Assembly (NCBI RefSeq): GCF_001752395.1
Contig: NZ_MKEK01000001.1
Location: 3,384,442-3,438,923 of the forward strand
Length of the DNA: 54,482 nucleotides
Direction of reading: 5' to 3'
From: Rheinheimera salexigens
GTDB taxonomy: Bacteria; Pseudomonadota; Gammaproteobacteria; Enterobacterales; Alteromonadaceae
In this document: positions 26,806-34,170 of the stretch, piece by piece
Layout: each line of letters opens with the position of its first letter
Numbering within the stretch: position 1 is the first letter of the stretch
Notes under the pieces: generated by a model
Told to the model about the DNA's origin: nothing
The model's database searches: none
What the model saw: the letters and a program-made list of their open reading frames with translations, nothing else
Program-made: the position numbers and the translations under genes

Positions 26806-28941
26806 CTAGGGCCCAATGGCCACCATTTTAGGCCAATTGGGATAAGTATTAGCTAAGTAATCAGACGCCTGTCGTTGAAATTCAGGATAGCTGTGCAGCA
26901 TGTGAAAATGTGGTCCGGTTAGCGCATAGCGCTCGACACCAATAAAACCTGGGTTAATCATGCCAAAAGAATTAGTCGCCTGAGTTAGCAGCAACTCTAA
27001 ATCAGATTCACCACTGGCCGCTAATGCAAAAGCACATAACTCATTAAACCTGCCCGCTGTTTTTCGGCATACCTTAGGAATTTTACTCAGGTACGGATAG
27101 CGCGCTAAATATTGGCTGTAGCCGCCGTTATATTTAATCATGGCGTAAAGCAGCATAAATGGCTGCTCTAGCGGGAACGCTTTAAAAATGTCGGCACTGG
27201 CAAAGCGTCGATCCATGCTATCGACAAAAGGCTGCACATTGCCGCTTAGGGCTTGCTGCGCCTGTAAGTAATAGTTGTAATCCGGCTCACTTAGCTTTAA
27301 TACGCTGCGTACATCTTGCAATTTATCGGCCATAGAAGCTGCATTGCTCTGATAAGCCAGTAGGTTTACGATAGAAAAGCCGTAATGCTGATGGTATTGG
27401 CCATACTCTCCTAAGTATCGGCCTAGGGTATTGAGCGCCTTCTTAAACTGATGAGTATCTATTAATAACTCTACATGTAAGCTTTTGCTGTACGAGTTAA
27501 GTTCGCCGGTAAAACTCTGTAAATATTCCAGCGCTTGTTGCGGTTGTTTTTGTTGGAAAAGTAACTGCATGGTCACTATGTTAGCGGTTAAGGAATGGGT
27601 TGGCGCAGTTTCTTGTAATATCTTGATATAATGATCCGCTTTTTCTGGCTGATTTAACCAATACAGCACCCTAATAAGATTATAAAGATTAACTTGATCT
27701 AAAGGGTTTATTTTATAAAAAGCCTCTCGCGCTTGAATTGCCGCTTCTAGTTCTCCCGCTTCAACTAAGGCTAATAAACGCCAGTTCTGGATAATAGAGT
27801 CTGAAGGGGCCTGCATGGCCGCGCGCTCATATAACGCCATCACCTTATCGGGTTTGTTTTCCGTTCGTTCAATATGATTAGCAATGACCGTCAGCTTAAG
27901 CGGAAACACTGACTCACTGACTAACAAGTCACTGAATAAATCTTTGATGGCTGGGTTAACTTTTTCTGCCGATAATTCACCGTAAAACTCACTCAACACA
28001 TAAACGACATAAAGCTGAGCTTTAGCTAAAGCAAAGTTAGCATCTAAAGCAATGGCTTGTTCAAGAAATGATATCGCCCGTTGCAAGGCTTGCGGGTTGC
28101 GTTGGTAACTGAGGTCTCTACCCTGCAGAAATAAATCATAGGCCTGCTGATTGCTGCTCATGCCTTGTTCCACCCTCACTTGCTCGGGTAGCAGGTTAAG
28201 CTTTAACGCTTGAGTAATGGCAAAGGTTAGCTCATCTTGTAAGGCAAAAATATCTGCCAGTTTGCGATCATAAGTTTCTGACCAAATGGGTGAGCCTGTC
28301 GTCGCATCGATTAACTGCGCCGTCACTCTTAGCGCTGATTTATCTTTACGCACACTGCCTTCGAGCAAGTAATTAACGCCTAACGTTGTCGCGATACTGC
28401 GAATATCTTGTTTGGCGTCTTTAAACTGAAACGACGAGGTTCTAGCGATAACTTTTAACTGTTGTAAGCTAGCTAGCGAATTTAAAATTTCCTCAGCAAT
28501 ACCATCAGAGAAATACTCCTGAGACTTATCTGGGCTCATATCGGCAAAAGGTAGCACGGCTATAGTCAAAGCCTTGCTTGCATCAATTGACTGGCTAAAC
28601 ATTTTATCGTAGCTGATATACGCCAAGGCCAATAACAATGACACCATAAGGATATAATTAATTTTGCTGCCGGTTTCATGGCGAATAGACTCATCACGAT
28701 CTACGTTTTTACTTAACTTCACCCCGTCTGGAGTCAGCTCAAACACCCAAGCAAAGATACAAGCAAACGGAAAAGCCACAATCAGCACTACTGTCACTAT
28801 AGTGCCAAACAAAGCAGGTAACTTTAAGTAAGGCGTCAACACGGTAATAATTTGCAGCACTAACCAAGACGCGATTAAATACACACTAGCGACTTTAAAA
28901 ACATTACGGCGTTTTAGTTCTGCAAAGATGGAATTATCCAC
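26806..28941 (-). CDS. TolB-like/TPR inner-membrane protein
   Basis: 711 residues. N terminus FAELKRRNVFKVASVYLIASWLVLQI with two membrane helices (19-35, 47-68) and a third at about 95-112, then a TolB/FlgO-like domain (LTIAVLPFADMSPDKSQEYFSDGIAEEILNSLASL; VNYLLEGSVRKDKSALRVTAQLID), then about 400 residues of degenerate TPR helices. This arrangement is common in Alteromonadales and often annotated as adenylate-cyclase-like, but there is no cyclase domain here. Likely an envelope signalling or scaffold protein (inference). Confidence 0.85.
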   Translation of the reverse strand: MDNSIFAELKRRNVFKVASVYLIASWLVLQIITVLTPYLKLPALFGTIVTVVLIVAFPFACIFAWVFELTPDGVKLSKNVDRDESIRHETGSKINYILMVSLLLALAYISYDKMFSQSIDASKALTIAVLPFADMSPDKSQEYFSDGIAEEILNSLASLQQLKVIARTSSFQFKDAKQDIRSIATTLGVNYLLEGSVRKDKSALRVTAQLIDATTGSPIWSETYDRKLADIFALQDELTFAITQALKLNLLPEQVRVEQGMSSNQQAYDLFLQGRDLSYQRNPQALQRAISFLEQAIALDANFALAKAQLYVVYVLSEFYGELSAEKVNPAIKDLFSDLLVSESVFPLKLTVIANHIERTENKPDKVMALYERAAMQAPSDSIIQNWRLLALVEAGELEAAIQAREAFYKINPLDQVNLYNLIRVLYWLNQPEKADHYIKILQETAPTHSLTANIVTMQLLFQQKQPQQALEYLQSFTGELNSYSKSLHVELLIDTHQFKKALNTLGRYLGEYGQYHQHYGFSIVNLLAYQSNAASMADKLQDVRSVLKLSEPDYNYYLQAQQALSGNVQPFVDSMDRRFASADIFKAFPLEQPFMLLYAMIKYNGGYSQYLARYPYLSKIPKVCRKTAGRFNELCAFALAASGESDLELLLTQATNSFGMINPGFIGVERYALTGPHFHMLHSYPEFQRQASDYLANTYPNWPKMVAIGP

Positions 28942-29086
28942 TCAGATCCCTTTGACCATTAATTTTTGCTAGTAAAGTGTAGGTAAATTGAGCAATTTGC
29001 GCCAATTGTTAACACTTATCCAAAGCATTATTTAAACACCCTAAGTTTTACGCTGTGCATATTACTTTAAAGTTGAGAGCGCGGTT

Positions 29087-30628
29087 TTATTTAACAACCA
29101 CCTGTTTTAACCTCGCAAAAGTGTGCATATCCGCTGTTGCTAACTCAACTTGATAGTCAGGGTTATGGGCTATTAACTCATAGTGCCCTTCGGCCACTTT
29201 ATTAACCTTGCGTAGTAAATACTGGCCCTCCCCGCCTATACCATAGCGCTCTATTGCAACAACTTGCCCGCGCAACGATCCGGCTTTTTCTGGTTTTATC
29301 CACTCTAATAGCAATAAATCGCCATCTTGAATTGGGTTTTTACCACCATTCATTGAGTTACCCGATGCAAGAGCTAAAAAGTGTGTTTTTGCATCTAGTT
29401 TTCCCGCGCCAAGTGGCGCATCTAGATATTCAACGTCGCTATCATCACCTGTTTTAAAATGGCCACAGGCTATTTTTATATTCGGGAAGTAAGGTAACTT
29501 TACGGCATCATCGACTGGTTCACTTTTCTTAGCTGGCTCTGATGACTGAAATACAGTCGACTGTTCTCGTTTAGACACAGGTAAAATGAATACTTCAGCG
29601 GTAGGCTTAGCTTGTTCAAAACTATTTTTCGCTAGCCATAGTTTAGCGTTACTAGCTTCTGCCACTTGATACGCCCAATTGCTCACTGCAAGTGATTTAT
29701 CTGCATCACAATAGAAATAATCGCTTAGCTCGTTAGTAATCAACTGACCATTAACTACTAAGTTTTGCTCTTGCCAACGTTCGCGATGTGACTGCGCCGC
29801 TAAAAAGTCACGTTTGTTATTATTACACGCTCGGTGAGTTGCGACAAAATTATGGCCTAGGTCGTTTGCATAACGCGCAAATGGAATAAAGTGATCAACT
29901 TCAACCTCGTTGTTCATTGGCTTTCGGCAGTAAAAGCAACGATTTGCTTGCAGTTCAACTAAAACAGGCTTGGCCTTTGTTAAGGCATTGCGATCTGCGC
30001 CAAATAAAAACTCTTGTAGTTGGCTTTGCGGACCTATTAGCGCTTGGTTATGTTTGATACTTTGAATTTTTTGTAGCCAGGCATTTCGTGCCAGATACAC
30101 AACCAAATCATAAAAGCGCCTAAAGCAGTTTGCTATGCCAGCATTTAAGGTAATAAATTGAGTGCTTCGGGTATGTGGATATAAAAAGCATTCTTCTTGT
30201 TTGGCCAGTATTTGTAAACGCCACAGAGGACCGCTTTTAAGAGTTGCCATAGCGGCGCTAAATGTTGGCTTATAAAATATGCTTTGTTTAAGCTGGCGAA
30301 TGTTACGAATGTTACTTTGTTGGCACTGAAACAGCACACTAATCACTTTTGATTGCGCGCCTGCATTTTGTTTTAGCAAAGCGCTCTCGCCTGTATGTTC
30401 TGACGAAAACGGCATCGCATGATGCCAATATAAAGTAATTAGCTTATCAGCAAGCGTGGGTAGCTCTATAATTAACTCACTTTGCTCTGATAACAACGGC
30501 TGCTCTACACATACATCGGCAATAGCATGCAAAAGAGCAAATTTGTAAGTTGCTACAAACTCCCCTTCAACCAACATGCGCTGAATATAAGCAACAAAGT
30601 CCAATTGCTGTTGCATTACACTCTTCAT
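29087..30628 (-). CDS. HNH nuclease fused to S24/LexA-like peptidase
   Basis: 513 residues in three parts. Residues 1-220: helical domain not recognised. 231-275: HNH/treble-clef nuclease with C231-x2-C234, D245-H246 and H265-x2-C268-N (CFYCRKPMNN...VDHFIPFAR...HRACNNNKRD). About 380-513: S24 peptidase with Ser425 (ASGNSMNGG) and Lys474 (YLLRKV), the LexA/UmuD dyad. No Ala-Gly cleavage site is obvious. It overlaps the methyltransferase stop (ATGA) and is therefore coupled to it. A DNA-damage-regulated or anti-phage nuclease-modification pair is plausible but unproven. Confidence 0.8.
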   Translation of the reverse strand: MKSVMQQQLDFVAYIQRMLVEGEFVATYKFALLHAIADVCVEQPLLSEQSELIIELPTLADKLITLYWHHAMPFSSEHTGESALLKQNAGAQSKVISVLFQCQQSNIRNIRQLKQSIFYKPTFSAAMATLKSGPLWRLQILAKQEECFLYPHTRSTQFITLNAGIANCFRRFYDLVVYLARNAWLQKIQSIKHNQALIGPQSQLQEFLFGADRNALTKAKPVLVELQANRCFYCRKPMNNEVEVDHFIPFARYANDLGHNFVATHRACNNNKRDFLAAQSHRERWQEQNLVVNGQLITNELSDYFYCDADKSLAVSNWAYQVAEASNAKLWLAKNSFEQAKPTAEVFILPVSKREQSTVFQSSEPAKKSEPVDDAVKLPYFPNIKIACGHFKTGDDSDVEYLDAPLGAGKLDAKTHFLALASGNSMNGGKNPIQDGDLLLLEWIKPEKAGSLRGQVVAIERYGIGGEGQYLLRKVNKVAEGHYELIAHNPDYQVELATADMHTFARLKQVVVK

Positions 30629-31224
30629 AAAGCAGTTTCTTTTTTAATCAACGCATTAAGCCACACTTCGCTTTCACGTCCTGGCCGTTGATCAACACTT
30701 TGCCAATACTTTACAAGCTGCATTTGTTTGTACTTATTCACTAAAGCCCTCAAGCCACTTTCATTTAGATCAGTAAATTTCCGGCCATTATGAAGCCGTT
30801 CTTGCCTACCATATTTAAACGATACATACAAAATGCCGTTTGGTTTAAGTGCATTTTGTAGCTTTAAAAATGTCTGCGGCAACTCATTTTTAGGAATATG
30901 TAATAAACTAGCGCAGCACCAAATACCATCGTAATGATTTTTATCCGCCAATTGCTGAAAGGTTTTAACTTCTACAGGTTGCTGTAAGTGATCACTTGCT
31001 AAGGCAGCAAGCTGTTCGCTGGCATCAAACGCACTTACGATAAAACCTTGCTGCTTAAAATACGCAGCATCGCGGGCACTGCCGCAGCCTGCATCTAGAA
31101 TATGACCTTGCGGTGTTATCAGCGGTAAAAACTCAGCATACAGCGCTGACATATCAACATTAAGGGTTGAGTCGCTAAAGCATTTCGCGTTTTGATTATA
31201 ATAAGCGAGTGTAGAATTGGTCAT
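30625..31224 (-). CDS. Class I SAM-dependent methyltransferase
   Basis: The ATG at 31224 is chosen: AAGGAG lies 11 bp upstream, whereas an in-frame GTG at 31233 is only 2 bp from it. About 199 residues with motif I ILDAGCGSARDAAYF, acidic residue at the end of strand 2 (AFDASEQL), motif IV-like GIWCCASLLHIPKNEL and NGILYVSFKYG. This is TehB/UbiE-like and lacks DNA-methylase NPPY/DPPY motifs, so the target is more likely a small molecule, RNA or protein than DNA bases. First gene of the pair with the HNH-S24 fusion. Confidence 0.85.
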   Translation of the reverse strand: MTNSTLAYYNQNAKCFSDSTLNVDMSALYAEFLPLITPQGHILDAGCGSARDAAYFKQQGFIVSAFDASEQLAALASDHLQQPVEVKTFQQLADKNHYDGIWCCASLLHIPKNELPQTFLKLQNALKPNGILYVSFKYGRQERLHNGRKFTDLNESGLRALVNKYKQMQLVKYWQSVDQRPGRESEVWLNALIKKETAL

Positions 31225-31660
31225 AAAACTCACCGCTCCTTGGTTTATTAATTAATCACTTACATGCAATTAATTTAATAGTTAGCTAGCAGCAATTTAA
31301 CTGATATAAGTTTAAAACTCTAGGAGAATTAGCTATTTGCAAAATACCACCTCGCCGGATTACTCGGGCTATCCTGCCCTCGCCCTTCGGGCCAGCTGAA
31401 GCTGTTCAAAAACATTCCTGACGTTTTTGTACTCGGGCTAACCATGCCCTCACCCTTTAAATAACACCATTTAGGCACATTTTTGGTCACAATGAATGAG
31501 GGAATAAGATCGTCAAAACTGACACTTTCCCGTTACCAAATTTTATAGTTGATTAAATAAACCTGAGTTTTAATGTCGAAAATCATCGACAGTTTTTAAG
31601 CAGATGCTGATACTATTTACGCGAAACAAATTAAGATTATGCGTCTGTTAAACCAAAAAC
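31225..31660. other. Intergenic region holding a copy of the tRNA-linked repeat
   Basis: No gene. About 1.3 units of the 68-bp repeat found next to tRNA-Arg lie at 31352-31455. The remainder is AT-rich and contains the promoter of the methyltransferase pair. Confidence 0.5.
31352..31455. repeat. Partial copy of the 68-bp tRNA-Arg-linked repeat
   Basis: TACTCGGGCTATCCTGCCCT begins at 31361 and TACTCGGGCTAACC at 31430 (69-bp step). The GCCCTTCGGGCC hairpin and the CAAAAACATTCCTGACGTTTTTG hairpin-forming part lie between. This copy and the array at 33664-33867 flank the hipA/hipB-like module in direct orientation. Confidence 0.75.
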
Positions 31661-31996
31661 TTATTTCACTTTATCTGCAACATTCGTTAGTTTGGATAAT
31701 GTGCTTTCAACGGCGACTATCTCACTGCGTTCTCGTGGCAGGACAGCTAACTCAAGCCCCATTAACTTAAAGTAAGCCTGCATGCTGTCTAATCTAGGAT
31801 TGCCCATGTCATTTTCAATATCACTTACGACTTGTCTACTTAAACCGGTTAGTTTGCAAACATTAGTCTGTGACATTTGAAGAGCATCCACTCTAAGTGC
31901 TCTACCAACCTCACCCATCGTTTTAGTGCCAGCTAGCATATCACTCACTAGCTTTTCTTTAACTTCAAACCGATCAACATCAACTTTGCGTTTCAT
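31661..31996 (-). CDS. HTH (XRE-type) antitoxin-like regulator, HipB-like
   Basis: The ATG at 31996 is preferred because GGGAG lies 8 bp upstream and the ATG overlaps the hipA stop (ATGA); an upstream GTG at 32011 is possible. 111 residues with the helix-turn-helix QMSQTNVCKLTGLSRQVVSDIENDMGNPRLDSMQAYFKLMG typical of HipB/XRE proteins. It probably binds and inhibits HipA and represses the module through the three 20-bp repeats at 33333-33436. The gene order hipA-hipB is the reverse of E. coli hipBA. Confidence 0.85.
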   Translation of the reverse strand: MKRKVDVDRFEVKEKLVSDMLAGTKTMGEVGRALRVDALQMSQTNVCKLTGLSRQVVSDIENDMGNPRLDSMQAYFKLMGLELAVLPRERSEIVAVESTLSKLTNVADKVK

Positions 31997-33312
31997 GGTA
32001 ATAACTCCCACTTTTCCAAGGTGACTCGTAAATATGCAAAACCCATTACTGGCATATTTAAAATGCCATCAGGAACACCACGCTTTGCTAACCGCTCAGG
32101 TAAATCTACAAGTTTAACTGCTAGCTCGCATAGTTCATTTTTAAAGTAAGACGGATCACCGTAAGCAGATAATGAATCACACAAAGCTAACCAATTTATA
32201 TTTCCTCCCTGTTGAAACTGATTGCTCCAATTTATTGTTCTTGAAATGCTTTCAGGATCGGCTTTCATTGGGGCAAAGTCGTAAATTGGCGCTAAATATA
32301 TTTTGTTATCTTTTTTCAATACTGACGTATTTCGGCCATGATTATCTGAGTTACCAAACACTATATTTAAGAAATCACGTTTAAGGTATTCCGCAGCAAG
32401 CTCTGTTGCTGTCATTGTATTTATTACCGTAGTTAATTTTGCTAGTACATCTTCATGTTTAAGATAGCTACCAGATGCCGCGTTTACTAACGAATAGACA
32501 GATTCAACACCATAGCGATTAACCGTGCCTTCAACCATCTCCCTATCGAATCGGGGTAGCCAGAGTGAAGGGTTTCGAATCCCTTCATGTAATTCCATAC
32601 CATTACTGCTTATGGTATTAAATCCAAGTGATGCCAACTCATGGTAATAATGATATTCAGTACGTAAAATATCCTTATCTATTTGCCCTTGATTACGTGG
32701 AAATTTAACTAAGTAATGCCGATCCGTTGTGTTGTCATTTTGTTCAGTATCTACCCAAACTTCATTCAAATCATTTTGTCTTAATAGCAGCTTAGGGGCG
32801 GCACCGCCAGCACCGGTTGCGCCACCTGATACTGCACCACGCTGACGTGCGTAATCTAGAAAGTCAGTATCTCGCTCAATAGCTTTATCTTTAACAAAGC
32901 GCATCTGAACTAATTGTCCCACTTGATCTTTTAGAGCATGTTCAATTGATTCCTTTATTCGCATATTACCTATTGGTGCAATCGTACCTAGCCTTAATAG
33001 CGCTACATCTTGCTCAGGTGTAGGGCTGTTTTGCATGTTAAGCATGTTTAACCATTGGTTTTGCGCATATCCCATTGGCATAATGTCCTCAAAAAGGGCA
33101 GGCCAACTTGAATATGTTTTAATGTCCATGAGATTTACAGCAGTTTCTGTTGTGAAGCTACGCGATCCTTTATCATCAAAATATTTTTTGGCATATTCTA
33201 ACAAGGGCTTTAAAGATACTTTGCTGCGTTTACCTAGTTCAGGCGACTCAATGACAATATCAAATGCGTCATGCCACTGATTATCATTAAACAGCTGTAG
33301 GGTTAGTTTCAT
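31993..33312 (-). CDS. HipA-family Ser/Thr kinase toxin
   Basis: 439 residues. N-terminal subdomain about 1-150, a Gly-rich loop GGATGAGGAAPKLLL (163-177), Lys203 (LVKFP), Glu219 (RTEYHYY), catalytic Asp323 in NSDNHGRN, and Asp345 in YDFAPM. All kinase residues are present, so it is probably active. E. coli HipA phosphorylates glutamyl-tRNA synthetase and causes persistence; the target here is unknown. It overlaps the HTH gene by 4 bp and has AAGGTGA upstream of its ATG. Confidence 0.9.
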   Translation of the reverse strand: MKLTLQLFNDNQWHDAFDIVIESPELGKRSKVSLKPLLEYAKKYFDDKGSRSFTTETAVNLMDIKTYSSWPALFEDIMPMGYAQNQWLNMLNMQNSPTPEQDVALLRLGTIAPIGNMRIKESIEHALKDQVGQLVQMRFVKDKAIERDTDFLDYARQRGAVSGGATGAGGAAPKLLLRQNDLNEVWVDTEQNDNTTDRHYLVKFPRNQGQIDKDILRTEYHYYHELASLGFNTISSNGMELHEGIRNPSLWLPRFDREMVEGTVNRYGVESVYSLVNAASGSYLKHEDVLAKLTTVINTMTATELAAEYLKRDFLNIVFGNSDNHGRNTSVLKKDNKIYLAPIYDFAPMKADPESISRTINWSNQFQQGGNINWLALCDSLSAYGDPSYFKNELCELAVKLVDLPERLAKRGVPDGILNMPVMGFAYLRVTLEKWELLP

Positions 33313-33332
33313 AGCTCACCTTGCAAAGAGTA

Positions 33333-33436
33333 ATGTCTACTATAAAGTACATTCTATGCTATAAATATAAAGAGATGTCTAACATAGCGTACATATTGTT
33401 ACGTTTCAATATAATCATGTCTAGTATAGTGTGCAT
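33333..33436. promoter_or_regulatory. Three 20-bp operator repeats at exact 42-bp period upstream of hipA
   Basis: ATGTCTACTATAAAGTACAT (33333), ATGTCTAACATAGCGTACAT (33375) and ATGTCTAGTATAGTGTGCAT (33417) share ATGTCTA-N2-ATA with a GT-[AG]-CAT end. The repeats are 42 bp apart, four DNA turns, so the copies face the same side. The outer ATGT...ACAT is an imperfect palindrome. On the minus strand TATAGT within the first copy could be the hipA -10 box, so binding there would repress. The binding protein is inferred to be the HTH partner. Confidence 0.75.
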
Positions 33437-33648
33437 TGCTTATTTGGTATCAATACGTCAATTATCATAGTCGGAGAAGTTCTGAGCGTGCTAATCCCGT
33501 ACCATCACAGCTTTTATTTTAATTAGTTGGTCCTGAATTAACCGCTAATAATAAAACACACTTTTATATAGTCGGGATTTTTTAACACCAATGTTATTTA
33601 GTAGAAATAAAATTTCTAGATTTTGATACTGAAGATTTTAGTGAGATA

Positions 33649-33664
33649 GCGCACCCGCCGGATT
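33649..33664. repeat. Fragment of tRNA-Arg 3' end at the array border
   Basis: GCGCACCCGCCGGATT matches GCGCACCCGCCGCGATT of the tRNA-Arg 3' end (33943-33959) except for one deleted base. It abuts the first 68-bp repeat. It resembles an attachment site or the tRNA-end copies of the E. coli tyrT repeats. Confidence 0.6.
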
Positions 33665-33867
33665 ACTCGGGCTATCCTGCCCTCGCCCTTCGGGCCAGCA
33701 GAGCTGTTCAAAAACGCTCCCAACGTTTTTGTACTCGGGCTATCCTGCCCTCGCCCTTCGGGCCAGCAGAGCTGTTCAAAAACGCTCCCAACGTTTTTGT
33801 ACTCGGGCTATCCTGCCCTCGCCCTTCGGGCCAGCTGAAGCTGTTCCAAAATGTTCCTGACATTTTG
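33664..33867. repeat. Tandem array of three 68-bp repeats downstream of tRNA-Arg
   Basis: Units start at 33664, 33732 and 33800 (exact 68-bp steps); the third diverges towards its end. Each unit contains two hairpin-forming parts: GGGCTATCCTGCCC/GCCCTTCGGGCC and CAAAAACG-CTCCCAA-CGTTTTTG. On the minus strand the array lies downstream of tRNA-Arg and its terminator. There is no ORF across it. Confidence 0.85.
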
Positions 33868-33907
33868 GTCGAACGACGCGTTCTCACTGGGCTGGGGGCT
33901 AAAACAC

Positions 33908-33931
33908 AAAAACCACCCTAAAGGTGGTTTT
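33908..33931 (-). terminator. Terminator of tRNA-Arg
   Basis: On the minus strand AAAACCACCTTTAGGGTGGTTTT forms a 9-bp stem with U-rich tail, 10 bp after the tRNA 3' end. Classic rho-independent shape. Confidence 0.8.
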
Positions 33932-33940
33932 GATGTTTTA

Positions 33941-34017
<77 letters not shown>

Positions 34018-34043
34018 ATATTCTGCTTTAACAGAAGCTGCGC

Positions 34044-34072
34044 ATTATAGTCAGGCTTTGGCTGTAAGTCTA
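34044..34072 (-). promoter_or_regulatory. Sigma70 promoter of tRNA-Arg
   Basis: On the minus strand TAGACT (34072-34067) and TATAAT (34049-34044) are separated by 17 bp. GCGC follows the -10 box, a GC-rich discriminator as at stringently controlled stable-RNA promoters. The start would be about 20 bp before the tRNA. Confidence 0.7.
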
Positions 34073-34170
34073 TTGCTTAACTGTGCGTTTTTTCTGCAGT
34101 TAGATTTTTCGGCTTTGGTTTGCAACTTTTCAGGCTTACCGTTACAGTGATATTCGCCTCCATTTGGAAG

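Larger units (their letters stand above)
33313..33940. other. Intergenic region: hipA operators, repeat array, tRNA terminator
   Basis: No gene. Contains three 42-bp-phased operator repeats (33333-33436), the 68-bp tandem array (33664-33867) and the tRNA-Arg terminator (33908-33931). Confidence 0.6.

Noticed and set aside
26806..28941. Adenylate cyclase
   Set aside because: Similar proteins are often so named, but the sequence has a TolB-like domain and TPRs and no class III cyclase catalytic motif.
33664..33867. CRISPR array
   Set aside because: The three 68-bp units are contiguous with no unique spacers, and no cas genes are present.
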